64,000 nt of DNA from NCBI GenBank assembly GCA_024704765.1, contig JAKMXF010000321.1, positions 186,001-250,000 of the forward strand, given 5' to 3'. The DNA comes from Oopsacas minuta (Eukaryota; Porifera; Hexactinellida; Lyssacinosida; Leucopsacidae). The first letter of the stretch is position 1. Every line of letters begins with the position of its first letter. The translations under genes and the position numbers were made by a program. This document shows positions 1 through 11,765 of the stretch, piece by piece. The notes beneath the pieces were generated by a model that saw nothing but the letters and a program-made list of their open reading frames with translations, ran no database searches and was not told where the DNA came from.

Positions 1-123
1 AATCGATTTGACATAGAAACGAATAAATATGTTAGTTATAACAGCATTCCAAAGGAAGAAATGGTATCTAAGGACTTCAACCAATCTGTTAAGCGGGATT
101 ATAAAGTGTCACCTTGTTTGTAA
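1..123 (+). CDS. 3' terminal fragment of an unidentified gene
   Basis: Frame 1 is open from the first base to a TAA at 121-123, giving 40 residues that end KRDYKVSPCL. A canonical AATAAA lies at about 139-144, as expected for a 3' end. The fragment is hydrophilic and matches no family I recognise. It would be the last exon, or part of it, of a + strand gene that begins outside the window and converges with the receptor gene on the other strand. An open frame of this length can occur by chance, so confidence is low. Confidence 0.3.
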   Translation, partial: NRFDIETNKYVSYNSIPKEEMVSKDFNQSVKRDYKVSPCL

Positions 124-199
124 ATAATTTTGTTGTTGAATAAATACATTTTTGTTTGTTTGTCATTTATTAAAACTTAAACGTAAATAAATATATCAA

Positions 200-290
200 T
201 TCACACCTGTAATTCACATTTTGAAATATTAACCAAAGGGTGTGAAAATATGATTAATCATGTGATAAATAAGTGTATATACACTTGAAA
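200..290 (-). repeat. Fragment of dispersed repeat family R1
   Basis: A short stretch resembles the central part of R1 in reverse orientation: AGGTGTGAAAATATGATTAATC is echoed here, followed by a run close to GATAAATCAGTGTATATA. It lies in the 3' flank between the two converging genes. The copy is short and diverged, so its limits are approximate. Confidence 0.4.
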
Positions 291-377
291 ATAATTAAAA
301 TTTCTGATGTCAGGTAAACATATGTATATTTTGTAAATATTAATAAACCTCAAAAAATCAAAACAAATGAAATTTTT

Positions 378-1490
378 TTAATTATTGACATTACTAACAA
401 GACTTTCAAGATGTTTTGAAGTGCTATTTTTAATTGTACTTGAGGTGTATGTGAATCCTGGGGTTCTGGTTGTCCTCTTCCGTGCGACACATCGACACTT
501 TGTTACCACCCAACCACGTACAGCTCTTGTCATAAATAAGAACAAAATTGCATTCGCCCATCCTTGCCCTGGGTCTCCAATCGCTTGTAAATATATCAAA
601 AAAGTGAAATATTCGCAATATTCCGGCAAAGATTTGATAGGTGAGGGAGATTGGAATTGTATCACCCATCGAAAATACCCCCAAAATCTCAGAAATAAAT
701 AAGCAATTGGAATTAAAATTAGTTTCAGATCCTGTTCTGTTGATTTCCACATTTTGGATTTAATTCTGTGATAAATGAGATAAAACAGAGCTATCAGATT
801 TAGAATTGAAATTGAAACTAAAGCGATCATATCCCATATTTTACCAGTCATCAGTTCACTGAAATTGTGGATCAAGCCCTCATTTTCATGGTTTTTATGA
901 TATCCGACAAAGCACCATCCTGCACTAACAGTGTCAAATCCAGGCCCAAGCCGGTTCAGTATAAGCGCCAGAACTGAAACTATAAAAGGGAATATAGTTC
1001 CAATAGCAACTAAAGTACGAAAAACGCATTTCTTCCCTAAAGTTTGCTTTTGAATTGTAATAAGCAGAACAACGTGGATTGCAAGGATTGTGGTCCAGAA
1101 GTATGACACTAACGAGAAGAATACATTGAACGCTGATTGTGCGACACAATAATATTTTTGAATGTCAGATTTATTTTCGTAACATATTGAATAACCAGGA
1201 TCAGCCAATGACCATATATGGGCTGTCATAAAGAAAAATGCATTGAAGAAATCTGCCACTGAAATGAAGAGTAGGAAATAGCGCGCAATCGTCCTTAAAT
1301 CCTTCATAATGTAGAAACTTAAGACAATCAAAAGGGCGCCAAACATGGAGGCCAAATCCGAAACAAGTCCAATTGCAAAAATAGGCCTTTGTAGACATGA
1401 CCCATTCTGGAAATTGTCGATTGAAGAACTATTTTGGCAAATTATGTTGTCGAAAATCCAAAAATGTTCTATCCAGTTGTCTTTCAGCAT
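378..1490 (-). CDS. GPR157: GPR157-like seven-transmembrane receptor
   Basis: A 370-residue, apparently intronless GPCR. About seven hydrophobic segments are visible (residues ~37-60, 68-92, 112-145, 157-180, 217-245, 255-275 and 290-325). The Asn/Cys-rich N terminus is short and has NSSS and NGS sequons. Features shared with the GPR157/slime-mould cAMP-receptor-like group are the GWCF segment in extracellular loop 2 and the QGWANAILFLF stretch in TM7. The Ser/Thr-rich tail could be phosphorylated. In vertebrates GPR157 acts in cilia and signals through Gq; coupling here is unknown. The start is the first ATG after an upstream stop. The gene converges with the fragment at 1-123. Family call is firm, orthology moderate. 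Confidence 0.8.
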   Translation of the reverse strand: MLKDNWIEHFWIFDNIICQNSSSIDNFQNGSCLQRPIFAIGLVSDLASMFGALLIVLSFYIMKDLRTIARYFLLFISVADFFNAFFFMTAHIWSLADPGYSICYENKSDIQKYYCVAQSAFNVFFSLVSYFWTTILAIHVVLLITIQKQTLGKKCVFRTLVAIGTIFPFIVSVLALILNRLGPGFDTVSAGWCFVGYHKNHENEGLIHNFSELMTGKIWDMIALVSISILNLIALFYLIYHRIKSKMWKSTEQDLKLILIPIAYLFLRFWGYFRWVIQFQSPSPIKSLPEYCEYFTFLIYLQAIGDPGQGWANAILFLFMTRAVRGWVVTKCRCVARKRTTRTPGFTYTSSTIKNSTSKHLESLVSNVNN

Positions 1491-1837
1491 AATTCCCTAG
1501 TTACCGATAATATACTTAGTTATGCTATATATCATATTCACCTATTTTATTGTAATTGATCATCTGTAATTCTGTATGCAGGCTGATGTAGTAGGCTTTG
1601 TATGAAGTAAACTGGAACTAATTAATCCATAGTTGCTATAATCTAATTTAGTGTCACTTCTTTCGATAGTGGCATATCAAAAACTCCTTTGTGGATAGTT
1701 ACATTATCATAACACCTCTGATGTTGGGCAGTTTCGGCCTCATGCCCCCAAGCACGCCTCTCTTGGACTTGAGGGTCTTTGGGGATGTTTTAGTTTCATA
1801 AATAGAACTTTTTACTGTGCGGGCTAATACTATTACA
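1491..1837. other. Intergenic, no gene seen
   Basis: AT-rich spacer between the GPR157-like start and repeat R1. It probably carries the receptor's promoter, but I see no clear TATA box or coding frame. Confidence 0.5.
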
Positions 1838-2440
1838 TTACTATAGTGGCTGAGTTATAAAATGGTGGACTTAGTATGTATATATGTTTTCGCTCTGCTG
1901 TTCACACCTTTAGAGATTAAGACACCAAATGGCATATATACTCGTAGTGACATCTAGATGTGCATCTGACATTTGGAAAATTTCTAATGTGTATATTTTC
2001 ACACCTTTTGACACTTCTGTATTTTAGCCCAATCAGATTGTAGGGTCTTACAATTAGCCATTAATGCATAAAATTAGTTCTGGTGGAGTGTTAGTAATGT
2101 AATTAGCATTGTAATGTATTTGTATTGATGTAGACTGTAATTCTATTGGTCAATACATTATATTAAATATATATACACTGATTTATCATATGATTAATCA
2201 TATTTTGTTGTTGACACCTTTTAGTTAACATTTCAAAATTATCCTAGAGATTAGCTTCCACTTGTTAAATAGGAGTAAACAGGGACGTAGAATTCCATTT
2301 CAACATTTTAACATGTCTAACAAGATTAGTAAAATTCAATTTTATCTTTCTTTACTATAATTTAGTAAAGTGATATAATTTCAATAATCCATTAGAATTA
2401 ATTTAGTAAAATTCAAGTCGGCACAGACGGAAAATTTAGA
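1838..2440 (+). repeat. Dispersed repeat R1, near-complete copy
   Basis: About 600 bp that recurs at least four more times in the window: 59390-59850 on the same strand, and reversed at 36905-37130, 53860-54275 and 62400-62690. Shared landmarks, in order, are CTGAGTTATAAAATGGTGGA, TTCACACCTTTAGAGATTAAGA, CTCGTAGTGACATCTAGATG, TCTGGTGGAGTGTTAGTAAT, CATATGATTAATCATA, CAGGGACGTAGAATTCCAT and a terminal GGCACAGAC. I see no open frame or convincing terminal inverted repeats, so this is a non-autonomous element of unknown class. It sits directly upstream of the Mind-bomb-like gene. Confidence 0.75.
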
Positions 2441-2505
2441 TTTTATAAATAGAGATGAAATACTACTTGTCACCTTATTGAATAATTTTTTGACTAGCAG
2501 CTGAT

Positions 2506-5500
2506 ATGGCGACACTTTATACACCACCTGACTTCAGTATAGGAGATCAGGTCTCTGTCAACTTAGAGTTGGATGTATTTCAAGCCTTGCAAGGCGGACA
2601 TAGTAGATGGAAACCGGAAATGGCCAAGTGTATGGGCAGAGTTGGAAATGTGTTAGGAATGGGTCCTGGATATGTAGAGGTGAGTTTGTTATAAAAATAG
2701 TTTATAGAGGACATATTGTGGCATGAAGTGCTATATTTTACACATTTCTCTTGATAACTGAATTCTTGGAATGTGTTGGAAATTTTGTGTCCACTTTTGG
2801 CAGTGCATGGCACTCAAAAACTGGACAAGTGACTGTATTTATATTTCTGAGAATATTTCTATGTTTTGTGGCTTAAGTGGTTTAATGTGTCACACTTCTA
2901 GGTACAATTCTCAAGTGAAAAATGGCAACTACATCCAGCTGCTTTGTCAAAAATGGAAAGTTTTCAACCCGGGAATCCAGTAAGGGTCTTAGACGACGAA
3001 CAGTCTCTAAGAGATCTTCAAAAGGACCATGGAGGTTGGGTCACGGCCATGGCCAAGTCCCTTGGGCAGGAAGGGATCGTTCGTAAAGTGTACCCTGATA
3101 AAGATGTCCGCGTCGAAGTGGGCGGAGCCACATGGACCTTCAATCCTTTGTGTCTCAAACCTAAATTCCCGAATCATGTCAAAGCCCAATCATCCAAGGA
3201 CATAAGCAGTTCCTTGTCCAACGCTTTTTTCAACGCATGCGGGAAAGGAGACCTCACCGCAATGGAAAATTTATTGAAAGTTGGAGGGAAAATGGATGAA
3301 GTGGCGGTTAGTTTATTGGAACTGAAACTAAGTATTATATAGTCAAAGCGGTCACCATTTTTGGTCCATAACTATGTCACTAACACCTGTCTAGACTGCC
3401 ACATTTTATAGCTGCCATCACAGAGTCCACTTTTCGCAAGTTTTGACAGTATATTCACAAAACTAACTATTATCTTTATATTTATAATATGGAACTAACA
3501 CTTATTTGGTTCCAATAGAAGGGTGGCAGAACAGCACTTCACATAGCCTGTATAGAATCAAAAGCAGATGTCGTGGAATTCCTACTCGCCAGGGGTTTGG
3601 ATTCTAATAAAGTGGACAGTGAGGGTAAAACACCTTTACACTTATGTGTCGAAGGTAATGCAGGTGGTCAAGTGGCACAATGTGTCGCAGCACTTTTGAA
3701 ATCAGGCTGTAACCCAAACGCGTTGGATAAAGAGGGACGGACAGCTCTCTGGATGGCTTCAGAACGTGGCGTTGAAGAGGTGTGAAATCTTGAAATATTA
3801 TATATCCATAAGTGTTAAAATTGTGTCGTTATAGGTGATAAGGGCTTTAATGAATTCAGGACGTGGATTACCAGATTTGAATGTCCAAGACCTGACAGGT
3901 GACACACCTCTCCACCTTGCAGCAAAGTCAGGACACCATGGCATAGTGGACCTGTTACTGTTAAATGGCGCAAACCCACAACTCACAAATGTCAGAGGTT
4001 ATAATTGTATGCATTTAGCAACTTTAGGTGATCATGAAAAAGTTATTAAAGTAGTGGCACAGCGGGAGAAGGAACTTCTGAATCTCAGGGACTCATCTGG
4101 TTTGGCGCCTATTCATTTGGCGCTCTTTGGTAACAGAACTAACAGTTTAAACGTGAGTATTGACCAATCAGTTTATTGCTTTTATTCATTAATCCATAGT
4201 TTATAAATTACAGCAGAGATTAGCGCCTAAAATTTAATGTTCCCCGCTCAAAATATCTAATTGGCGCCTAAATACACCAATCAGTTTATTGCTCTTAGAC
4301 ATTAATCAATAGTTTGTTACACTAAATTATAACAGATATTAGCGCTTAATATTCATAATTCCCCGCTCAAATATCTAATTATGGCGCGTAAAGTACAGTG
4401 GAATCTGTAGGTGACGGCCGCCTGGAGGTACCAACCGGAAATATTTCACACCTAATTATTCTATTTTTAGACACTATTGGAATACAAAGAATTGGACAAG
4501 GACATTTTATTTCTGGACGGTGAGACCCCATTAATCATTGCGTGTAAAGAGGCACAGTACCACTTCGTAGAGCCACTTGTAGAAAAGGGCGCCAGTATTT
4601 CAGTGGTGGATCAACATGGCAATATGCCACTTCATTGGGTTTGTGCGCCAGCTAAACCATTCCTGTACCAACAAGAAATAGAAAATACTTCTGAGATAAA
4701 ACTTATCTGTGATTCTATGAAGAAAACTAAATATAGAGGTAAGTCAATAAATTGTGCCGCATGCCACTTTGTGACACAATTTGGTCAAATACCGCGCCAT
4801 TTATCTATGATAACTATTTCATCCAATGAAATCTCTTTCTACAAATAGATATGATACATCTAGCAGCTGCAGCTTATTTGATAAAACACGAGGCGCCATA
4901 TGACATCACAAACCACTCAGACAAAACCGCGCTCGATTTATTATCACCAGACTCCAGAGAGTTCCTTGAGCCATATACTTTTGACATTCGACAACTTCCT
5001 GATTGTATCCTTTGTGAACAGGCGAAGGCTATATACAAGAATGAGCCATGTGGCCATGTGACATACTGTAAAGTTCATGCAACGGTTAGTTACACAATTA
5101 CACCACTTAACACGTCACTATTTCAGGCCTCCCTTTATTAATTTGACACTATACGACCCCCTGTGTACGGATTGTAATCCTAGCAACCAATTGAATGTAA
5201 GGTATTTCACTTCTATATAGCAACCATATTGTTGATTAGCATATGTTATTAGGCGCCAATTTGGCATAATAGTTATGTAATAGTGAATCCTAGCAACGAC
5301 TATACTAGAAAGGTATTCACAAATTTGTAATTTATATCCTCAGAATATTATCTTATTTGTCTGTCTGTCTGTCTGTTTGTTTGTTTATTTGTTTGTTTGT
5401 TTCTTTATTTGTGTTTTCTTTATTTGTTTGTTAGTTTGTTGGTTGTTTGTTTGTTTATTTGTTTACCTATTCCTCCTATAGCCGGGTATCAAATGTGTCG

Positions 5501-5775
5501 AGTGTCGCCAGAAGATAACAGCTTATGTATCCCTCCTTCCCATAATTGGTCCAGAAGAACCCATGGAACCGGAACAAACAGAACAACAGCCCGCCTCCCT
5601 ACCTGACAACAAGAAGGAATGTAGTATATGCTATGAGAACTGTAGTGATGACAGGAAAATGGTGGCATTTGATCCATGTGGGCACACTTCTTGTAAGCCA
5701 TGTTCTGAGAGATTGGAAGACTGCCACGTGTGTCGCCACTTAATAACCAGAAAAATTGTTTTGCATATTATTTGA
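2506..5775 (+). CDS. MIB: Mind-bomb-like RING E3 ubiquitin ligase
   Basis: Seven exons: 2506-2679, 2902-3306, 3519-3779, 3835-4152, 4471-4738, 4849-5084 and 5482-5775. All phases close, giving ~651 aa. The first two exons encode two MIB/REP repeats (SIGDQVSVNLE... and GNPVRVLDDE...), each ending in a W-x-hhP motif. Next come about seven ankyrin repeats (TPLHL, TALW and similar motifs). Two RING fingers follow: CILC..PCGHVTYC..H joined across the last intron to CVEC, and CSIC..PCGHTSCKPC..CHVC near the C terminus. Mind bomb proteins ubiquitinate Notch ligands and promote their endocytosis. The N-terminal HERC2-ZZ-HERC2 module of MIB1/2 is absent: the frame starts at REP1, with repeat R1 just upstream. 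It may be a true short form, or upstream exons may be unrecognised. Confidence 0.88.
5356..5470 (+). repeat. GTTT-type microsatellite in the last intron of the Mind-bomb-like gene
   Basis: Degenerate (GTTT)n/(TGTC)n run ending about ten bases before the 3' splice site at 5481. It supplies the pyrimidine-rich tract. Similar GTTT or AAAC runs occur in CLASP and SERCA introns. Confidence 0.85.
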
Positions 5776-8110
5776 CTAAAGGATTGTTTGTGTATGTGAA
5801 CTGGAATTTTTAGAAGCTATGAGTAATTATAATTATAATTGGTTCCAGTTTATAGTTCCATATTGAGACGTGTAATATATACTTTAATTAATTAATTAGT
5901 TAGAGGTGCTATTTGTGTCCCAAAGCGACAATATGAATAACCAATGAGATTTAGAGAATTTTATTTGTTAAGGATTCAACCAATCAATTTCTTTGTTCTG
6001 TTCTTAGAAATATTTATAGTTCCAGTTAGAACGCGTATATTATTTCACACCTGACTATTGACCAATAGAATTATAGCTATTGTATGGCATGACTTGTGTA
6101 AATTGATTTTCTCACTCAAAGGTTTTAACAGCTCATGATTTTAATAATTATTAGTTCCAGTTTATAACACCTTGTCGATGAGACACGATAAATGAATAAC
6201 TCGTATAAATTAATTCAATTAGCAATCCAGGATATACATTATCAGACCCAAATTAGTTTTACTGCGGGAACCCGCCTAAATATGTAATAAATTCGTGCAA
6301 AGTGATGATGACGTATTAAAATATTTCATTACCTTTGGGTGTATTGAGGGTTATTGTGGAGTTTCTAAAGTGAACCTTAAAATCAATTCCCGCCTAAAAT
6401 CAGAAATTTACCCGCCCAAAAACACAAATTTACGCGCCTAAATCAGAAATTTACTCGTTTTTCTTGCCTAAAACTAAAGCCTGAATCTTCAAATATTTAA
6501 TTCGTCAAAATTCTCACTTTTTTAAGATGAAAATACTTTTAGCAATGATTCTACCAAATATTCTGTAATCACTGTTAATTGAGAACCATCACATTTACCC
6601 GCCTAATCTGTCACTTAGTCATGCCATCTAACTAAAAACTTAAAATCATCCAAAATAGTTTTGTTATTGTAACTACAATTCATGTTAGCCCCGATCATAT
6701 TCTTAGAAACTTACCAACAGAAGCCAATTGGTGTGTCCTATGAACCCAACCATTACTTTACAATAATAGCTATAATCTAATTAAGCAGAGGACTAATATT
6801 AATTGGCTATTATTAGAGACAATGTGTGAAATTGTGTCGGCTCTCATGAACTCTTTATAGTTCCAGTTCTGGGTTATTAATTAATACTTCGGAGTACTGA
6901 TGTATTCGTCTCTTGATATACTTATTAACTCAAATAATTAGGACACATACAATTGTGGCATGCTATGGTTGCGTGTGGATATTGAGATTCAGTTACATGA
7001 CACTTGTTTCTGGAATTTATCTGATAGATATTCGGCACCAACTGTATAATAGAAGGTGTTAAAATTGTGACATTTTGCAATATTTGTGGATATTTCTGGT
7101 GGAATTGGAAAATATTGAAAATCTTGAGGATTTGTAAAATGAGTCGACACTTAAGTCAATTCTTCTTAAAGTTTCCCGCTCAGGTGGCTTAAATCATTAA
7201 TGACATAATTGAGCAAGGAAGGCTCTAAAACTACCTAACACCTCTATAGTGGCACATAATTAATCTGACAAATGGAGGCCAAAATATGTAAATTTATCAA
7301 AATTCTTATTTCATTAAATATGAATAATTAATTTGAAATTCTAAGAAGAATCCACTTCACACATTTCTTAAATTCTATCAGCTCCAATAGCCAATCAAAA
7401 TTCGTACTCTATTGTTAACCAACTATAAACCTTACAAGATGTCAGAAGCCAATATGGAACTAAGAATCCTTTGGTTCTGGTTTGCATATGGATCAACCAA
7501 TCAGTGTCTGAGATTTTTAGATAATATGTTAATGATCCTTGTTATTGTTTACTTTCTAAAGTGGCAGCCAAATAAATAAATTTGTTGACATAATAAAAAT
7601 AAATTTTATGAAAAATATGGTTAATCCGTTTGGTGCCATGTGGCAGAGAAATAGAATCCATTTAATGGATTATACAAAGTATTTGGTAAATTTGTGGCAC
7701 TAATGCCACTTGGACGATTTATTAAAAGTGAAGTCATATTTTGTTATATCATATTGTTAACATATAAGGCAATCAAAAGTTATGCTATTAAGTGACTATA
7801 ATAGGAACTATCTACCTAATTAGTTCCTTATTAAGTCAAAAAATAATTTGGATAAATTAGTATTTTAGGCGCCATTTAATTGTTCCTCAAATCTCCCGCC
7901 AATGGCGGCCATTCTTCTAAATCTCCCACCAAATGGCGCGTAAATAAGTTCCAATTTGAATAGCATTGTATTTAATGTGATGTGTAGATACATAAGTGAT
8001 AAATGGAATTCATTTAGTAATTAGGCTTATACGATAAAACGCTAAAATATTAAAATGACATAATCGCATTTGTTACTAAAAATAACTCCAAATCTGATAA
8101 AAGCTAGCTG
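5776..8110. other. Intergenic, 2.3 kb, rich in GC-core words
   Basis: No coding frame or RNA gene found. It contains the convergent 3' ends of the Mind-bomb-like gene and RACGAP1. AT-rich background is punctuated by CCCGCC, GGCGCC and GCGCCTA words (dense at 6390-6450 and 7865-7945), by TAGTTCC/GGAACTA words and by CCAAT. Confidence 0.5.
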
Positions 8111-11100
8111 TTAAGTAGGAGGAAAGAAGGAATGATCTTTCGTTAATTTGGCGCGTCTCCTCTCTGGGCTCACGGATCCCAAATAGTTGCTTGAGGGGGC
8201 ACTCAGTCCAGGTGTTATTGGCGGCGACACATCCCTAAACACACCATGAATGGCACGCTCATAATAGTGGGTTAAATTCTCCATACGTAACATACGTGAC
8301 ACTACAATCGGTCGTTTTTGGACATCGTCCCAGATATCCTTGTTCTCCGGATTGGGAGTCGAGCAACCGATTAGCGTTGGGCCAAATACTCGCCCCAGGC
8401 TTGCGTCTGACATGTGGTTACGATGTGACTGCTCTGCCACGTGGCGTAAATGTGTGATAATATATGATAGTGTCATCTGATTGGCTTTGGGTAACCTCGC
8501 GAAAAGATCACTCAACGCATCTTGTGCCTACAAATCAAACTAGAACTAATTTAGTTAGTTCCAATTACACATTTTGTAATTACCTGGTCTTCAGACATGT
8601 CTGCCACTTTTACAAAACTGGGCTGTAGATCGTGTGTCACAAGTGGTTCATCAAGGTTTAACAAAAATTTTTTCAGAGCTGAACAGATCACATTTATATC
8701 TTCAATGCCATCTAGCCGGGGAAGGTGTCCTAATCTGAATTGTTCCAATAATTCATTGACCTCTCTGGTGGAACCATTCACACGGTATATCCCGCCTTGA
8801 TCCAGCCCACGGCCCTCAACCTAATATGGAACTAATTAAGCATAGTTCCAATAACAATTCAATTAAAATAGAAAGATGTGTTTGTCAGAAGTGTTAAGAT
8901 GCTTAAATATACATTTGGCTAATTGTCCCTCTTGGATTTTAGGCATATATATATGCCATTTCCCGCCCAAACATGCAAATTTTAATATCGAATAAACCAG
9001 TGCTCTTGAATACAAGCAGATACAATTGGAGGAATTTTGAGTTTACTTCTTGTGCAATACGATTCTAAAATGTTGTCACCTAGAGATGTACCACCAGGGC
9101 TCTTAGTTGAGAATCCTTTGCAAGGTGCGGACACTTTTCCTTGACACTCTTTATGTGATAACATGGCACAATCGCGACACTTTAGCGCCTTATTCCCGAA
9201 ATTAATTTTTTTCTGACATCCGTCGCATTTTTCCACTTTGATCACAGTTTTAGTTACCCAAGTATGTGGTCTTTTGGGAGACATCTTTTTCGGTGTTTTG
9301 GGTGTTCGCACGGGGTAAGCTATTAAAAAATGGAAGAATTATATATGTAGATTGAAAGGCTGGATTTGCACCGTATGGGCCTTGTTAACCAGTGGCGGTG
9401 CTATGGTGTGACAACGGGGCATTTGTCATTTTTGGCCCCGGCCAGTTTATGCCAAATCCTGCCACAATTTAACCCCAGCCCGATGGAAGGAATATTTTGG
9501 AAAGGTGTGAAAATATGATTAATCATATAAATCAAACACAGAAAATTGCAGAGTATACACATCGAAAAATCATATTTCAGACATTTCATAAATACCCATA
9601 AAACTTACGGAATATTTTAGGGTTAGCATTGAAAATAGGATGTTCATCGGAACTAGAGGCAGTAAACCCGGCTGAATTAGTTTCAGAACTAGATTCAGTT
9701 CCAGAACTAACGTAAAATTGTTCTAGAAAGTTCCCTTGAGGTACGCGAGATCTCAAATGTTGAATACTCGGTTTCCTTCTGCCTTTCATTGCAGGTGGGC
9801 GGGAAAACTCAGCGAGCTTTTTAATTGGTTGTTGAATAGGCGGGAGATTAGGCCTATTTCTGATGTTATTGTATTCTAAAAATTCGACCAAAGCTTCTTC
9901 AGATTTTGTACGTTTTGACAAACTCCTGTGCATATTATCGGACAGTCTCTTTGAGCTGAAAGACATACGATGAGATGGTTTTCGGTATCTCATTTTACTT
10001 CTTAATATTGTCATATCTAAGTCAGAATCCGCCACCTGGAAAATATACAGTGAAACTTCCAAAACTGAACACCTCTCGTATGTGAACATTTGGCTGTCCC
10101 CAGGGTGTTTGCTGGCAATTACAGTCAACTCCCGTATATCGAAGTCTTAAATTGTATAAATATGGTCCCAAAAAGGCGCCAAAATGTTCTAACTATTTCC
10201 CGCTTAAACACAATAATTACCTCTAAACTTCCATCTGTCAAAGAGACACTAAGAGACAAACTTTCTGTTCCAGAAGTAGAGTCCTCAGTAGAAGAAATGT
10301 TGTCCCTAAAATTCTTATCATTCAGGAAAGGATCGAACCTCTTATCTCGTAATAGTAGCCCCGAGTACTTGACATCAGAACATAGGATATCTCGCATTCT
10401 GTAAAACTAGAAACAAACAAATATAATTACAGTAGACCCCCACTTACAGTGTGACTCTATTAAGCAGAGTCTACTGTATATTCATGTATGTCAGTGGTTC
10501 CTAACCTGGGGTCCATGGGTCCCTTGGAGGTCCACGGACGATAGCAGGGATCCATAGAATGTGTTATAATTTGTATAGGGTGCCCACGGGTGAACAAGGT
10601 TGAGAAGCGTTGGTGGAAATTTTAATTATAGTATATGCATATTTTCGCGTTTTCCATAGCAACCAAACTGTATCAGTTAATTTTATTATCTGGTAAAGCG
10701 GGAAACTTTTAGAAAGAGCGGGAGAAATTTTTGGCGCCTAAAATATTTCAGCCCGCACTCACGAGCCTAGACAATTTTTCTATCATACAGTGATAATATC
10801 AATATCGGCCCCCAAAATTGAATAGTTGCTCACTTCAAGGATATGAAAATATCGACATACTGTAATTCAAATTCCAATTCACCATGTTAGTAACTAGGTA
10901 ACTTACCCTTCCAACTTCCTCCTGCATTTGTTTCATTTTCATCTCAGCCTGCTCTCTCAGCCAAAACTGTTCGTCCAATCTCGCCCTCACATGTTTCAAA
11001 GTTATTTCTAATTTCTCACTTTTTGTTTTTTCTTGACTCAAAACTTTTTTCAATTTTCCAACTTCTCTCTCTTTTGATTCGTTAACTTGACTCAACATTG

Positions 11101-11203
11101 AGTGGTCAGATAGGTACCGAAGGAAGTCATTTTCGGCGCCAATACAAAGTGGCTCAAATGCGTCACAGATGTCATCAAACGCGTGTACAAGTCCAGTGGT
11201 CAT
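8111..11203 (-). CDS. RACGAP1: RACGAP1 (MgcRacGAP/CYK-4), centralspindlin subunit
   Basis: Exons in transcript order: 11203-10907, 10406-10221, 10035-9609, 9319-9003, 8820-8584 and 8527-8111; ~626 aa, close to the family's usual ~630. The N terminus (1-99) is a coiled coil, the part that binds the kinesin MKLP1. A Ser/Arg-rich linker follows. A C1 zinc finger has H-x12-C-x2-C spacing (HTWVTKTVIKVEKC..C). Then comes a RhoGAP domain with the arginine finger in GGIYRVNG. Centralspindlin bundles central-spindle microtubules and activates RhoA signalling in cytokinesis. One junction is odd: homology demands CIQE joined to VEGRGL, but no GT donor lies at 9003/9002 (see findings). First-exon start is the first ATG of the open frame. 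Confidence 0.92.
10122..10185. mobile_element. One end of a pogo-type MITE in a RACGAP1 intron
   Basis: TA followed by CAGTCAACTCCCGTATATCG, then a stretch matching the complete MITE at 28337-28437 (AAGTCTTAAAT, ATGGTCCCAAA). Only one terminus is present, so this is a remnant. It lies in the second intron of RACGAP1. Confidence 0.6.
10430..10476. mobile_element. 47-bp palindromic pogo-type MITE
   Basis: Begins CAGTAGACCC and ends GAGTCTACTG, flanked by TA on both sides (10428-10429 and 10477-10478). CAGT termini with TA target duplication are typical of pogo/Tigger elements. It lies in the first intron of RACGAP1. Confidence 0.75.
10487..10610. mobile_element. hAT-type MITE (CAGTGGTTCC family)
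   Basis: Starts CAGTGGTTCCTAACCTGGGG followed by GTCCATGG-type sequence, the typical terminus of hAT-derived MITEs. Related, more decayed copies are at 13765-13800, 18040-18150, 21515-21620, 24770-24890, 33470-33545, 35800-35905 and 57795-57925, mostly in introns. No transposase frame. Confidence 0.6.
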
Positions 11204-11765
11204 CTCAGTAACTAAGCTGTTTGATTGGTTAATAGAAAAGTGCGGGAATTTATAGGATTGTAAGCTATAAGACAGCTGTTCAATGCAAATATTGAATTAA
11301 CCAGGGATAACTCAAAAACTGGTTCTATTTTCAACTATGAATATGGAACTAACTTTAATACCAGCGTAACGTAATTGAACCAGGGATAACTTATAAGATT
11401 AATATATTAGCAGTGACATATTTTATGAGAATTATTCATATGATTAAAAAGTGTCAATATACTATCCATGGTTCGAATTGAGTCATGATGGTATAGTAAT
11501 ACACATTTAGAAGACAATTTCTGTTAGAAGACAATTTCTGTAGAATATAATCCATAGTCAATCACGACATATTTGTACCAACTGTCTAGAAGCGGGACGT
11601 GACACTTTTGGGGATATTTTGTGACAACATTTCCCGCCAAAAAGTGTCAAAATGTTGATAAAATGAGTTAATGTGTATTGTATGATAGTAGAGTAAATTG
11701 TAAAGAATGATTTTGGTTGTTAGGGAAGTGTATTTTCTAATCGAACAAGTTACAAATATGAAATA

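Noticed and set aside
11460-11490. tRNA B-box-like GGTTCGAATTG
   Set aside because: No A box or cloverleaf can be drawn around it. The same holds for GTTCGAATCAA at about 16531.
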